This document shows positions 18,208-26,850 of a stretch of DNA of 64,000 bases, piece after piece. A model generated the notes under the pieces. It made no database searches and was not told the DNA's origin. It saw nothing but the letters and a program-made list of their open reading frames with translations. How positions within the stretch are numbered: the stretch's first letter is position 1; each line of letters opens with the position of its first letter. The position numbers and the translations under genes are program-made. The DNA comes from Desmonostoc vinosum HA7617-LM4 (GTDB lineage Bacteria > Cyanobacteriota > Cyanobacteriia > Cyanobacteriales > Nostocaceae). The stretch spans positions 62,001-126,000 of the forward strand of contig JAHHHC010000015.1 in NCBI GenBank assembly GCA_019359515.1. The letters run 5' to 3'.

Positions 18208-18687
18208 ATGACTACTACACTCACCCCGCCAATTAAACCCAGATCTGAAGATAGCTTTGCTATCAGCTTTGCACCATTGTCTATGGAAGAAATCTACACT
18301 AAAGCCGATGACCCAGGTAATGGGGCGGTGGTTGTGATGAGTGGCATGGTTCGCAATCAAACTGATGGTAAACCTGTGGTGACGTTAGAGTATCAAGCTT
18401 ACGAACCAATGGCGTTGCGGGTATTTTATCAAATTGCTGCTGATATTCGTTCCTCTTGGTCTGATGTCAATCGGGTAGTGATTCATCATCGCGTTGGGCG
18501 TTTACAAGTTGGAGAAATCAGTGTTTTAGTCGCTGTGGGTTGTCCACATCGTAGTGAAGCTTTTGAAGCTTGCCGTTATGCTATCGATACTCTCAAACAC
18601 AATGCGCCTATTTGGAAAAAGGAACATTATCGCGATGGCTTTAGCAGTTGGGTAAGTATTGGTGCTTGTGAAGCTCAAGATTGCTAA
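18208..18687 (+). CDS. moaE: Molybdopterin synthase catalytic subunit MoaE
   Basis: A 159-residue protein matching MoaE along its length. Residues 16-70 hold the N-terminal fold with GAVVVMSGMVRNQTDGKPV. VIHHRVGRLQVGEISVLVAV follows at about 92-111. The active-site segment is HRSEAFEACRYAIDTLK and then APIWKKEHY, which contains the conserved Lys pair that receives the thiocarboxylate sulfur from MoaD. The enzyme adds sulfur to precursor Z to make molybdopterin, needed for nitrate reductase. No other moa gene is adjacent. The ATG start has no strong Shine-Dalgarno but fits the usual length (about 150). Confidence 0.93.
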   Translation: MTTTLTPPIKPRSEDSFAISFAPLSMEEIYTKADDPGNGAVVVMSGMVRNQTDGKPVVTLEYQAYEPMALRVFYQIAADIRSSWSDVNRVVIHHRVGRLQVGEISVLVAVGCPHRSEAFEACRYAIDTLKHNAPIWKKEHYRDGFSSWVSIGACEAQDC

Positions 18688-18699
18688 TAGTTTTTTAAA

Positions 18700-19121
18700 A
18701 GGATGTTTGAAAAGTTTTGGGCGAATATAATTCGCTACTACACAAGCGAAGTCCACCTCCTTTGGAAAATACGGAAAATCGAGTTATTGAAACCCACGGA
18801 GGTGGGTTTTGTCTGTATAGTCGCGATTTCTAATCGCCGAGGTTAGCGCCGAGGTTAGTATTAATTCTTAGATCTTGCACCTGCCCAATCTCCCGCCAGA
18901 GAATAAATTCTCTGTCTAATAGGTCAAGTCCACTTAAGTGGACTAAAATCTATGCTTTTTGTGAGATTTAGTCCTCTTGAGAGGACTTTTGCTATTAGCC
19001 ATAGGTTTCTAACCTATGGCGGTTTTTGGAACTGCTGCAAGATATTAGCCATAGGTTTCTAACCTATGGCGGTTTTTGGGACTGCTGCAAGATATCAGAA
19101 TTTAGACTTTTCAAACAACCT
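18700..19121. mobile_element. Element A copy 2, miniature inverted-repeat element carrying a nested element B
   Basis: Terminal inverted repeats are AGGATGTTTGAAAAGT on the left and ACTTTTCAAACAACCT on the right. Internal hairpins include one around CCCACGGAGGTGGG. Without the inserted element B and its duplicated AATT, this copy would be about 186 bp, close to the 172 bp of copy 3. It has no coding capacity, so it would depend on a transposase elsewhere. Confidence 0.82.
18867..19098. mobile_element. Element B copy 1, nested in element A, with AATT target duplication
   Basis: Termini CTTAGATCTTGCACCTG and CTGCTGCAAGATATCAG form an imperfect inverted repeat. AATT is present on both sides (18863-18866 and 19099-19102), while the empty site at 6496-6508 and the one in copy 3 of element A have a single AATT. 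Inside are several perfect hairpins and a direct duplication of the CCATAGGTTTCTAACCTATGG hairpin block (centres near 19005 and 19058). No reading frame is visible. Confidence 0.8.
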
Positions 19122-19283
19122 CTAAGAGTTCCTTTGTTCAATGACTAAGTAACAAGTTTATCTTTTGTTGCATTTGTTTACAAAATATGCAGTATAATAT
19201 TGCAGTTTGTGAATATTTGGTATATCTGCAAGGAATATTCCTTTAGACTGAATTCCAATTGAAAAAGATTGGGATTAACACAA

Positions 19284-19604
19284 ATGCATTCGATAAATTT
19301 TTTTTGTCACGAATTTGTAGTTGCTGTTTCTTTCGTAGCTTGTATTGTTGGGCTGGTAATACTTTGGGATGGTAAGCAGCAAGAGGATGAATTTGAAGAA
19401 ACAGAGAAAATTCTGTTGAGAATGAGCTTTTCTTACTGGTTAGTTTATTGTGTTGCTTTTGCAATTGAGAAAGTAGTTTTACCTGAATGGGAAAATATAC
19501 TAGTAACTTTGAAAATAACTACAGCTTTGTCATATTTTTTAACTTTTTCTTGTATCCTCAGTCTGCCACTACACAAATTTGCAGTACATCGTGTTGAGGA
19601 TTGA
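19284..19604 (+). CDS. Small hypothetical membrane protein (106 aa)
   Basis: ATG 19284 is preferred over an upstream TTG. Three hydrophobic segments are visible, at about residues 9-25 (FVVAVSFVACIVGLVIL), 46-62 and 78-95 (TALSYFLTFSCILSLPL). A charged loop, GKQQEDEFEETEK, follows the first. This is a likely integral membrane protein of unknown function. The gene converges on the DUF2103/clpS pair with only six bases between stop codons, and no family was recognised. Confidence 0.6.
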   Translation: MHSINFFCHEFVVAVSFVACIVGLVILWDGKQQEDEFEETEKILLRMSFSYWLVYCVAFAIEKVVLPEWENILVTLKITTALSYFLTFSCILSLPLHKFAVHRVED

Positions 19605-19610
19605 GATAAT

Positions 19611-19934
19611 TTAAGCTTTCATAACGATCGCGATCGCCGTTTCGAGTTGCTCTTGTGTCAAATTAGTTAAAATGAAAACTTCTTGCACTGTCTTACCCTG
19701 GCGTGCAATCACTTTATAACCACCTCGAATGGGCACAGATACGCGCAGTTGCATGTGTGGACAATGACCTTTAACTCGTCCAATAACTCCAGGCGTTACG
19801 GTTTGAATGCCATCTTGCTGGCATAGACGTTCTAAAATGGGGATGAGACCGCAAATATGAGTTGAGTGATTCCAAACTAACCTACCGGATTTTTGAGCAG
19901 CTGTTTGAGATTTGTTAACTTTGGGTTTGCCCAT
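19611..19934 (-). CDS. DUF2103 (putative metal-binding) protein
   Basis: About 107 residues from ATG 19934. The sequence has the look of the DUF2103 family: GRLVWNHSTHICGLIPILE near residue 18, then TVTPGVIGRVKGHCPHMQLRVSVP. His and Cys residues (NHSTHICG and GHCPHM) form a plausible metal site. The gene begins eight bases after the clpS stop codon on the same strand, so the two are likely co-transcribed. Function is not established; coupling to ClpS-dependent proteolysis is only suggested by linkage. Confidence 0.75.
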   Translation of the reverse strand: MGKPKVNKSQTAAQKSGRLVWNHSTHICGLIPILERLCQQDGIQTVTPGVIGRVKGHCPHMQLRVSVPIRGGYKVIARQGKTVQEVFILTNLTQEQLETAIAIVMKA

Positions 19935-19942
19935 TATTATGA

Positions 19943-20269
19943 TTAAGCTGCTTCTAAAGGTGCCATGGTTAAACCGGCTCGACGCAGCTGCTGATGGTAT
20001 AATTCGGCAGTTTCTTGAGGCCCAACCCAAACGATCGCTTGACCTTCAAAGTGTACCTGATTTGTTAAGTCCCAGGCGCGATCGCTACTCATCCCCGGAA
20101 TATAAGTCATCAAACACTCAGCGACGTGTTGAAATGTATTGAAATCATCGTTCAACACAATCACTTTGTAATTGGGATAAGGCTTTTGGACAACTTGATT
20201 AGACCGTTCAGGAGCTACAGTTGGTGCTGTGGCCATCCCGTAAACGTCTGCTGAAAGTGTCGTAACCAT
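19943..20269 (-). CDS. clpS: ClpS, adaptor of the ClpAP/ClpC protease
   Basis: A 108-residue protein typical of ClpS, with an extended N-terminal tail (about 30 residues) and then the core YKVIVLNDDFNTFQHVAECL. The core contains the ND(D/F)NT motif that helps hold N-degron residues. VHFEGQAIVWVGPQETAELY and a C-terminal helix with RRAGLTMAP complete it. ClpS delivers proteins with destabilising N-terminal residues to ClpC/ClpP in the cytoplasm. The gene is followed directly by the DUF2103 gene. Confidence 0.93.
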   Translation of the reverse strand: MVTTLSADVYGMATAPTVAPERSNQVVQKPYPNYKVIVLNDDFNTFQHVAECLMTYIPGMSSDRAWDLTNQVHFEGQAIVWVGPQETAELYHQQLRRAGLTMAPLEAA

Positions 20270-20652
20270 AAAACTATAGTTAACAGGGTTTTACAAAACT
20301 ACACTACAAGTTACTAGTTTAGTATATTGTCTGGGGACTGGGGATTGGGGATTGGGGATTGGGGACTGGGGACTGGGGATTGGGGACTGGGGAAGACGCG
20401 GGGACGCGGGGACGCGGAGAATAATTAATTACAGATGACGTTAGGATTCGTGTAAAAATAAGTTGAACAATTTAATATTTGTAGTGCGGGCATCTTGCCC
20501 GCGCGAGCAAGATGCTCGCACTACTTATTTTTACTTGATGCCTTAGCGTAGCGGTGGCGAGTCTGCGATAGCGTTAGCGAAGCGTTAGCGAGGTACGAGC
20601 GTCAGCGTTAGCGACGCAGGAGCGTCGCGTCATGACAATTCCCAATTCCCGT
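20270..20652. repeat. Repeat-filled intergenic region (heptamers, long hairpin, GCGTTAGCG-type repeats)
   Basis: Three repeat types lie here. A heptamer array GGGGATT/GGGGACT occupies 20332-20393 and ends in GACGCGGG units. A long hairpin at 20481-20524 has arms GTAGTGCGGGCATCTTGC and GCAAGATGCTCGCACTAC. A run of AGCGTTAGCGA-type repeats lies at about 20545-20630. No gene was found. Confidence 0.8.
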
Positions 20653-22683
20653 TTACCGCCAACTATCCCAGTTTTGGTTAAAAATAGATGTATCGGGGAA
20701 GGCGGTAGGATTACCATTTTGCTTTAATAGCCGTTTGAGGGCTTCGAGTTGTGGTTCTGCTTTGGGTAATTCATCGACTAGTTGGTAGGGTGCGATCGCA
20801 TTTTTTAAGGAAAAAGCAGCAACAGTTCCGGCAGCTGCGCCAGCTGACCACTCGAAGGAGTGTACCCGATAAGCGGCGGCGGCTATGTGACTGGTGGCAA
20901 TGCTTTTACCTCCTACTAATAAATTGTCAATTTTTTGGGGAATCATTGCCCTCAAGGCAATTTGGAAGGGATAAGCTTGTCCAGCACCGCGCCTTTCACC
21001 TGGACGTTCTTTGTTACCGGGGGTTTCTGGGGGACTTTTTACCATGCAAGGATGAAAGTCTATGGCATAGTGACCAATACCCACAGCATCGGGGAAAATT
21101 GTAGAACGAGTGCGTCGTAGTGCTTGATCTGGAGAAACTTTACCTTCAATTACCGACACTGCTTCTAAACCTGCAAGTGCTGCTCTTAATCTGCGATACA
21201 TATCTGCTGGCAAAGTCTTGCGGTAATATTCGTCATTGTAGTCACGGCGAGAAATATCAATTTCCCAAATACTAAAGCCCCCTGCTTGTCCCCAACTTGG
21301 ACGTCCGATGATGCGGCGTCCTTCCCGCATGTAGGGATATTTTGACAAGCCATGTACTGTCCCCATTGGGGAATCTAACCCAAATAAAAAGCGGTTATTT
21401 GACTGTGGTTGCTTGACACCTGTCCCCAGTTGAGAGTCTGTAGTTCCAGCTACCAGCCAGTAGTAATAGGAGAGGGCGTTTTCTTCGGCATTGCGGAGGG
21501 TTGCTGTTCGCAGTCCTCCCATCCAACCCCCCGGCTTTAACTGTCCAGTGGCTTGTAGCTGTTGGCGAGTGTAAACCAAGTTATCGGCAGCTGTGCCAGG
21601 GCGGTAGTCGTTACCCCAAGTCCAGTTTTGCATGGAGATGTCCCCTGGCGTTGCAGCAGTAAACTTAACGCCGCCAAATTCTGCTTGTTTTCCCTGCATG
21701 GGATGCCAAATCCGACGGTAGGTAAAAACTAAATCAAAGTTTGCTAGTCGCTTTAATTCATAACTAAAATATGGTGCGTATTGTAAATAGAATGCAGGCA
21801 TGGTTTGTGGTTGCGGTTCTTTGGTTGCCTGCATGGCAAAGGTATAGGTAAACCCTTGTGTGCAATAAGGGTCATTTGTAGTACTGGAAGAAGAAGGTTC
21901 CAAGTAGGAACGGGCATCAATACCTAGCCGATAGGGGACATCAGCGAGGGCGATAATTTCTCCGGTTTCGCTAGCATCTACGACATACCATTTCGCAACA
22001 TTACCTGGAACTGGCTTGGGAACGAAACGGATAATGGTTTTAGTAAATCGAGACGAGTCTTCATAACGATAAGCGTCTTCGATGCTTTGAGATAAACTAA
22101 AAGTATTGAGGGGTGGTGAACCTTTGACTGGTTGATGTTGAATAGCAGTAGCACTATTAATTATTTTGCCATCACTACTAATTTCTAAGTCTTTGATGAC
22201 TGTGTTGGGGAACCATTGCAGTTTACCTTTACCCCGTTTTTCAGCATCTTTAAGTAGCTGGGTCAAAATGTTGTGAGCATCGCGGGGTAGAAAGCAAGAA
22301 TCACTTACCCAGCATCCACCAGGGTTTAGCTTACCATATTTGCGCTCAATGCGGTTTCGCAATTCTAGGTAGCCACGAGAATAGAATTGGCGATCGCGTT
22401 GAGTTGGTCGTTCGTCTAACGCAGATGTCCCTTGAGCAGAAATTTGCCCTCCTAGCCAGTCGGTAATCTCCGTCAGGCATACCGTTCTACCTGCTAGCAA
22501 CCCCTCATAAGCAGTTGCAGCACCCGATAATCCACCACCCACAACTAGAATTTCGCAATTGACGCTTTTATCTGGGGTTTTTGGTGGTGCGGCAACTGCA
22601 AAATAAGGTGCAATCAAGGCAGATGTTAAGTTAAGACTAATGATTGATATTTGGAGACTAGCTAATTTGGGTTTACGCTTCAT
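20653..22683 (-). CDS. Secreted FAD-dependent oxidoreductase (xanthan-lyase-associated type)
   Basis: A large FAD-dependent oxidoreductase. From ATG 22683 a signal peptide is visible (MKRKPKLASLQISI..., ending AVAAPPK). The dinucleotide-binding motif ILVVGGGLSGAATAYEGLLA follows. Further FAD-family features are VVDASETGEIIALADVPYRLG in the middle and DNLLVGGKSIATSHIAAAAYR near the C-terminus. The frame continues upstream to ATG 22749, which would bury the signal peptide, so I chose the shorter start. Relatives are annotated as FAD-dependent oxidoreductase or xanthan lyase, and their substrates are mostly unknown. The repeat-rich region lies downstream; the AlkB-like gene is divergent. Confidence 0.82.
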   Translation of the reverse strand: MKRKPKLASLQISIISLNLTSALIAPYFAVAAPPKTPDKSVNCEILVVGGGLSGAATAYEGLLAGRTVCLTEITDWLGGQISAQGTSALDERPTQRDRQFYSRGYLELRNRIERKYGKLNPGGCWVSDSCFLPRDAHNILTQLLKDAEKRGKGKLQWFPNTVIKDLEISSDGKIINSATAIQHQPVKGSPPLNTFSLSQSIEDAYRYEDSSRFTKTIIRFVPKPVPGNVAKWYVVDASETGEIIALADVPYRLGIDARSYLEPSSSSTTNDPYCTQGFTYTFAMQATKEPQPQTMPAFYLQYAPYFSYELKRLANFDLVFTYRRIWHPMQGKQAEFGGVKFTAATPGDISMQNWTWGNDYRPGTAADNLVYTRQQLQATGQLKPGGWMGGLRTATLRNAEENALSYYYWLVAGTTDSQLGTGVKQPQSNNRFLFGLDSPMGTVHGLSKYPYMREGRRIIGRPSWGQAGGFSIWEIDISRRDYNDEYYRKTLPADMYRRLRAALAGLEAVSVIEGKVSPDQALRRTRSTIFPDAVGIGHYAIDFHPCMVKSPPETPGNKERPGERRGAGQAYPFQIALRAMIPQKIDNLLVGGKSIATSHIAAAAYRVHSFEWSAGAAAGTVAAFSLKNAIAPYQLVDELPKAEPQLEALKRLLKQNGNPTAFPDTSIFNQNWDSWR

Positions 22684-22875
22684 AAACTTGGAATTTTTTC
22701 TACTCCTGTGCCCACTTGTAGACGGTAGCATTTCATAAATGCTCATCACAAGTAGTTTATGCCAGAAAATAGTGCCAAATTCTTGAATAATTAAGTAATC
22801 TCAGGTTTTTAGTTTTTAATTGTAGAGTAGGTAATTTAGATAAATATTAATAAGGTGTTAGCAGAAATCTTATCC

Positions 22876-23448
22876 ATGCCAAATGCGGAAGTTACTTTTT
22901 ATCGCCATTTCTTCGGACAGCAAGAGAGTGACGAGTTTTTTCGAGTTCTGTACGAGGAAATTAAATGGCGACAAGATAAAATTAACATCTATGGTAAAGA
23001 GATAGATTTGCCGAGAAAGACTGCTTGGTATGGAGATAAAAATCACTCATATGCATTCTCAGGTATCCATCTTGAACCTGAACCTTGGACGCCAACTTTG
23101 CTACAGATAAAAGACCGGATAGAGGAAATTGCTAAGTTAAAATTTAACAGCGTTCTACTTAATCTTTACCGCGATGGCCATGATGGAGTCTCCTGGCATA
23201 GCGATGCTGAGAAAGAACTAGGTAAAAATCCTGTGATTGGTTCTGTCAGCTTTGGTGATACCAGGAAGTTTATGTTCAAGCACAAGCGCAAAAAAGATTT
23301 AAAAGCAGAAGTAGAATTAATACATGGTAGTTTTCTACTCATGGCTGGGACAACGCAGCATTTTTGGCAACACCAGATTCCTAAAACATCACAGAAGGTA
23401 GAACCCAGAATCAATTTGACCTTTAGAGTAATTTTGCCTATGCGTTAA
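22876..23448 (+). CDS. AlkB-like 2-oxoglutarate/Fe(II) dioxygenase
   Basis: About 190 residues with the complete AlkB-type iron and co-substrate set. RKTAWYGD and YAFSG precede NLYRDGHDGVSWHSDAEKEL, where HxD binds iron. A distal His lies in TTQHFWQHQIPKT, and RINLTFR carries the Arg residues that bind 2-oxoglutarate. The short form without extra domains resembles AlkB2/ALKBH2-type demethylases, which remove methyl groups from alkylated bases; substrate preference is not predictable here. ATG 22876 is preferred over GTG 22855 because it fits family length; neither has a strong ribosome site. Confidence 0.88.
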   Translation: MPNAEVTFYRHFFGQQESDEFFRVLYEEIKWRQDKINIYGKEIDLPRKTAWYGDKNHSYAFSGIHLEPEPWTPTLLQIKDRIEEIAKLKFNSVLLNLYRDGHDGVSWHSDAEKELGKNPVIGSVSFGDTRKFMFKHKRKKDLKAEVELIHGSFLLMAGTTQHFWQHQIPKTSQKVEPRINLTFRVILPMR

Positions 23449-23529
23449 GTATATCTATTTTCCGTATCTGTTATAGATTGGAAATAGGTATGCCGCTCCA
23501 AAAACTGAGCAATAAATCGGGATGGTTGT

Positions 23530-25788
23530 ATGAAAACAAAGAATTCAATAGTCTTTGCTTTAGTATTGAAAAGCGCGATCGCTTTTTCACCATTGCTGCT
23601 GTATAGTGGTATTGCTGCTGGACAAGCTACACCATCCGCTAGCCAGATCATATCGAATCAAGAACGGCAAGAATTGGAGCGACTGCGAACCGAAAAGCGC
23701 ATTCGAGAGCAAGAACAATCCAACTTTGATCGCGCCTTTGGTAATACAACTATCTTAGTCAATGTTTGGTTGGTTGTATTAAGTCTGTTTCCAGTTGCAA
23801 TTATTGCTTTATTTTGGCTCTTGCGACGCGTAGCCATCCGTGAAATTGTTGATAGAGCCATGATCCAATTACAAGGACTGGAAAAATTACAAAATCAACT
23901 AACCACAACCAAACAAGACTCTGAAAATATCATTCAAGAAGTTAAAACTATCAACTATAAGTTACAACAAGAAGTTGATATTCTCCAACAGCAGCTAAAA
24001 AGCGAACAAGCAAATTTATCTTTAGCTACATCGGAAATAGAACAAGCCAAAACACAACTGTTAGCTAAATTAGAAACTGAAATTCATAAATCTCAAAAAA
24101 ATATAGAAAGTCTAGAGTTACAATTCGCTTCTGAGTTATCTAAATTAGCATCAGTAGCTCAACAAGAAAAAGATATAACGTTAGAGAATCTCGGAAACTT
24201 AGCGTCTGCTTTAGCAGAAGAATTATCTAACTCAAAGTTAGAGTTGCAGCAAGAGCAAGAACTAGCTATTGGTGATTTAGCAAAATCAAGGTCTGATTTT
24301 AGATCTCAATTATCAGCCTTGCAAATCGATGCTCAGCAACAAAAAGATAGCATTCTGGAAAGTTTAGTAAAATTACAATCAGAATTTGCTCATCAACTTT
24401 CTCAATTACAAATTGATGCTCAACAGCAAAAAGATTTGACGCTGGAAAATATAGATGGAGAATTTAAATATCAACTATCCGAATTCCAAGCGAATACTCA
24501 GCAAGAAAAGGATAGAATTATTGAAACTTTGTTAACCTTGCAAGCAGAATTCACTGCTAAATTATCAGAATTTCAAATTGACGCTCAACAGCAAAAAGAT
24601 TTGACGCTAGGGAATTTAGGTAAACTGGACGATGAAGTAAAATATCAGCTATCTAGCTTTCAAATAATCGCTCAAGAGCAAAAAGACAAAATTATTGAAA
24701 GTTTAGTAAAATTACAATCAGAATTTGCGACTCAAATCTCAGAATTGCAAGCAGATGCTCAAAGACATAAAGAGCAAATTATTGAGAATCTAGAAAAATC
24801 TGGCTCGGAATTCACCTCTCAATTTTCAGAATTGCAATTGAATGCTCAACAACAAAAGTTATTCATTTTAGAAAAGTTAGAAAAATTAGAAACAGAATTT
24901 GTCTCTCAGCTTTCTGAACTGCAACTTGATGCTCAACAAAGAAAAGAACAAATTCTGCAAGAATTAACAGAGATTGCCTCAAATCAGGCTGAAGCTGACG
25001 CCAAGAATTTAAACCCAGCAAAATTAAAACAACAAACTACTAATAATTCTCAAATTGAAGAGAAAAGACAGCAACATCCACAACCACAGGATGTGAGTGT
25101 GGATAATTATGTAAAAGAGGGAGATATGCTATTTTCCCAAAAGCAATATGAAGACGCGATCGCACTTTACAATCAAGTAGTCCAAATCCAACCAGATAAC
25201 GCTGTAGTTTGGTTTAAACGCGGGATGACTTTAGGAAGATTAAAACGCTACAAAGATGCGATCGCCTCCTATGATAAAGCTATTGCCATCAATCCTGAAC
25301 ATCATCAAGCATGGTGTGATCGTGGTGTTGCTTTCGGAAATTTAGCGCGACATCAAGAAGCTTTCGCCTCTTTTAATCAAGCCACACGAGTCAAGCCAGA
25401 TGATATAGTTGCCTGGTCAAATCGTGGTCTAGCTCTAGTAGAATTGGAACAGTATGAAGATGCGATCGCTTCATTTGATCAAGTACTCAAATTTCAACCC
25501 AATTCCTTTAAAGCTTGGGATAAACGAGGTTATACCTTAGTCAGATTAGGACGCGATGATGAAGCGATCATTAGCTTTAACAAAGCCTTAGAAATTAAGC
25601 CAAATTATGGCAGCGCCTATTATAATAAAGCGGCTTGTTATGCATTACAAAGACAAGTAGAGTTGTCTTTAGAAACTCTCAAGCAAGCAATTCAAATAAA
25701 TCCTAGATATCAGCAAGAAGCAGAGACAGATATAGATTTTGATGAGATTGCTGGGGATAAGCGATTTCAGCAGTTGATTAAAGGTTAA
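23530..25788 (+). CDS. Membrane coiled-coil protein with 29-residue repeats and C-terminal TPRs
   Basis: A 752-residue protein. The N-terminus looks like a signal peptide (ALVLKSAIAFSPLLLYSGIAAG), and a membrane segment lies at about 75-97 (ILVNVWLVVLSLFPVAIIAL). A long coiled coil from about 100 to 490 contains about eight repeats of the SELQIDAQQQKDLTLENL type, mostly 29 residues long. Five or six TPRs fill about 530-730, closing with the same DFDEIAGDKRFQQLIKG tail seen in the NTPase/TPR protein at 15433. The predicted layout is a membrane anchor, a rod, and a TPR docking head. No catalytic domain was seen. A scaffold or tether role is inferred from architecture only. Confidence 0.8.
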   Translation: MKTKNSIVFALVLKSAIAFSPLLLYSGIAAGQATPSASQIISNQERQELERLRTEKRIREQEQSNFDRAFGNTTILVNVWLVVLSLFPVAIIALFWLLRRVAIREIVDRAMIQLQGLEKLQNQLTTTKQDSENIIQEVKTINYKLQQEVDILQQQLKSEQANLSLATSEIEQAKTQLLAKLETEIHKSQKNIESLELQFASELSKLASVAQQEKDITLENLGNLASALAEELSNSKLELQQEQELAIGDLAKSRSDFRSQLSALQIDAQQQKDSILESLVKLQSEFAHQLSQLQIDAQQQKDLTLENIDGEFKYQLSEFQANTQQEKDRIIETLLTLQAEFTAKLSEFQIDAQQQKDLTLGNLGKLDDEVKYQLSSFQIIAQEQKDKIIESLVKLQSEFATQISELQADAQRHKEQIIENLEKSGSEFTSQFSELQLNAQQQKLFILEKLEKLETEFVSQLSELQLDAQQRKEQILQELTEIASNQAEADAKNLNPAKLKQQTTNNSQIEEKRQQHPQPQDVSVDNYVKEGDMLFSQKQYEDAIALYNQVVQIQPDNAVVWFKRGMTLGRLKRYKDAIASYDKAIAINPEHHQAWCDRGVAFGNLARHQEAFASFNQATRVKPDDIVAWSNRGLALVELEQYEDAIASFDQVLKFQPNSFKAWDKRGYTLVRLGRDDEAIISFNKALEIKPNYGSAYYNKAACYALQRQVELSLETLKQAIQINPRYQQEAETDIDFDEIAGDKRFQQLIKG

Positions 25789-25834
25789 TATCCCCAAATG
25801 CAATTTATGTAGAGACGCGCTTTCACTAAGTATT

Positions 25835-26539
25835 ATGTATAACTACAATCCCTTAGACTGCCTACCTTCATCAGCGGAATTACCCGATTCTGATGATACC
25901 CCTGTGGATAACGAACTACAAATATTGATTCCTAATTTATTGTTAGCCATCTTAGCCTCGATTTGGCAAACCCGTGATGACTGGTTTTTCGGTATCAACA
26001 TGGGAATTTACTATACACCATTACAACCTGCTATAGTCCCCGATGGGTTTTTGAGTTTAGGTGTTGAACGTTTTGTTGGAGAAAACGGACGTTCTAGTTA
26101 CGTTTTCTGGGAAGAAGAAGGGATTACGCCCATTTTAGCTTTAGAAGTGGTTTCTCAAACCTACAATGGCGAATATGAACAAAAGAAAATAGATTATGCT
26201 CAATTAGGCATTCTATATTATATCATTTATGCACCAACGCGGCTACGTCGTAAGCGTCAACGTTTAGAAGTTTATCGCTTAGTTGAAGGTAAGTATATTT
26301 TACAACTCGGCGATAAAATTTGGATGCCAGAAATTGGTTTAGGGATTGGACGAGAACAGGGTACTTATCAAGGAAGAACACGAGAATGGCTGTTTTGGTA
26401 TGACCAAGATGGTAACAGATACCAAACTCCAGAAGAAGTAAACGCACAACAGCAACAACAGCTAGAACAAACTCAGCAGCAGCTTCAAGAACTTTTAGCC
26501 AGATTACAACAACAAGGAATTGACCCAAATTTACTATAA
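25835..26539 (+). CDS. Uma2-family putative endonuclease (DUF820)
   Basis: A 234-residue protein of the Uma2 family, abundant in cyanobacteria. The PD-(D/E)XK-like core shows as IVPDGFLSLGVE (about 65-77), then PILALEVVSQTYNGEYEQKKIDYA, where Glu and Lys complete the site. YYIIYAPTRLRRK follows. The C-terminal 40 residues are a Gln-rich helix (QQQQQLEQTQQQLQELL) that could form a coiled coil. Nuclease activity is assumed from fold similarity, and the biological role is unsettled. The gene sits just downstream of the coiled-coil/TPR gene on the same strand, with a gap of about 45 bases. Confidence 0.88.
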   Translation: MYNYNPLDCLPSSAELPDSDDTPVDNELQILIPNLLLAILASIWQTRDDWFFGINMGIYYTPLQPAIVPDGFLSLGVERFVGENGRSSYVFWEEEGITPILALEVVSQTYNGEYEQKKIDYAQLGILYYIIYAPTRLRRKRQRLEVYRLVEGKYILQLGDKIWMPEIGLGIGREQGTYQGRTREWLFWYDQDGNRYQTPEEVNAQQQQQLEQTQQQLQELLARLQQQGIDPNLL

Positions 26540-26850
26540 ACTACCCCTGACTCAGCTAATAAAACTGGTTATACCTCTGCGTTTAAGTGTTTTCACTTGC
26601 ATATCTATTCAGGCGATCGCCCACAAGTAAAACTTTATTCAGTATATTTATGTTTATATAAACATAGATTATGCTATGTATTTCAAATTCAAATCATAGA
26701 TATGTTATTTACAACCTTCACATTACCCAGGAAATAGACTATTTGGAACCTCAATTCAGCAGATCACAAGTAAAGTATTTTCACTGAACTTTTAGTATTA
26801 AAAAGATCGTTAGAATTTTAGAGTTTTGATAACTTTTTAAATCTCGGTAT
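26540..26850. promoter_or_regulatory. Upstream region of the NRPS gene
   Basis: About 310 AT-rich bases. An inverted repeat near 26648-26667 (TATGTTTATATAAACATA) is a possible operator. No -10/-35 pair was assigned with confidence and no other gene is visible. Confidence 0.35.
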
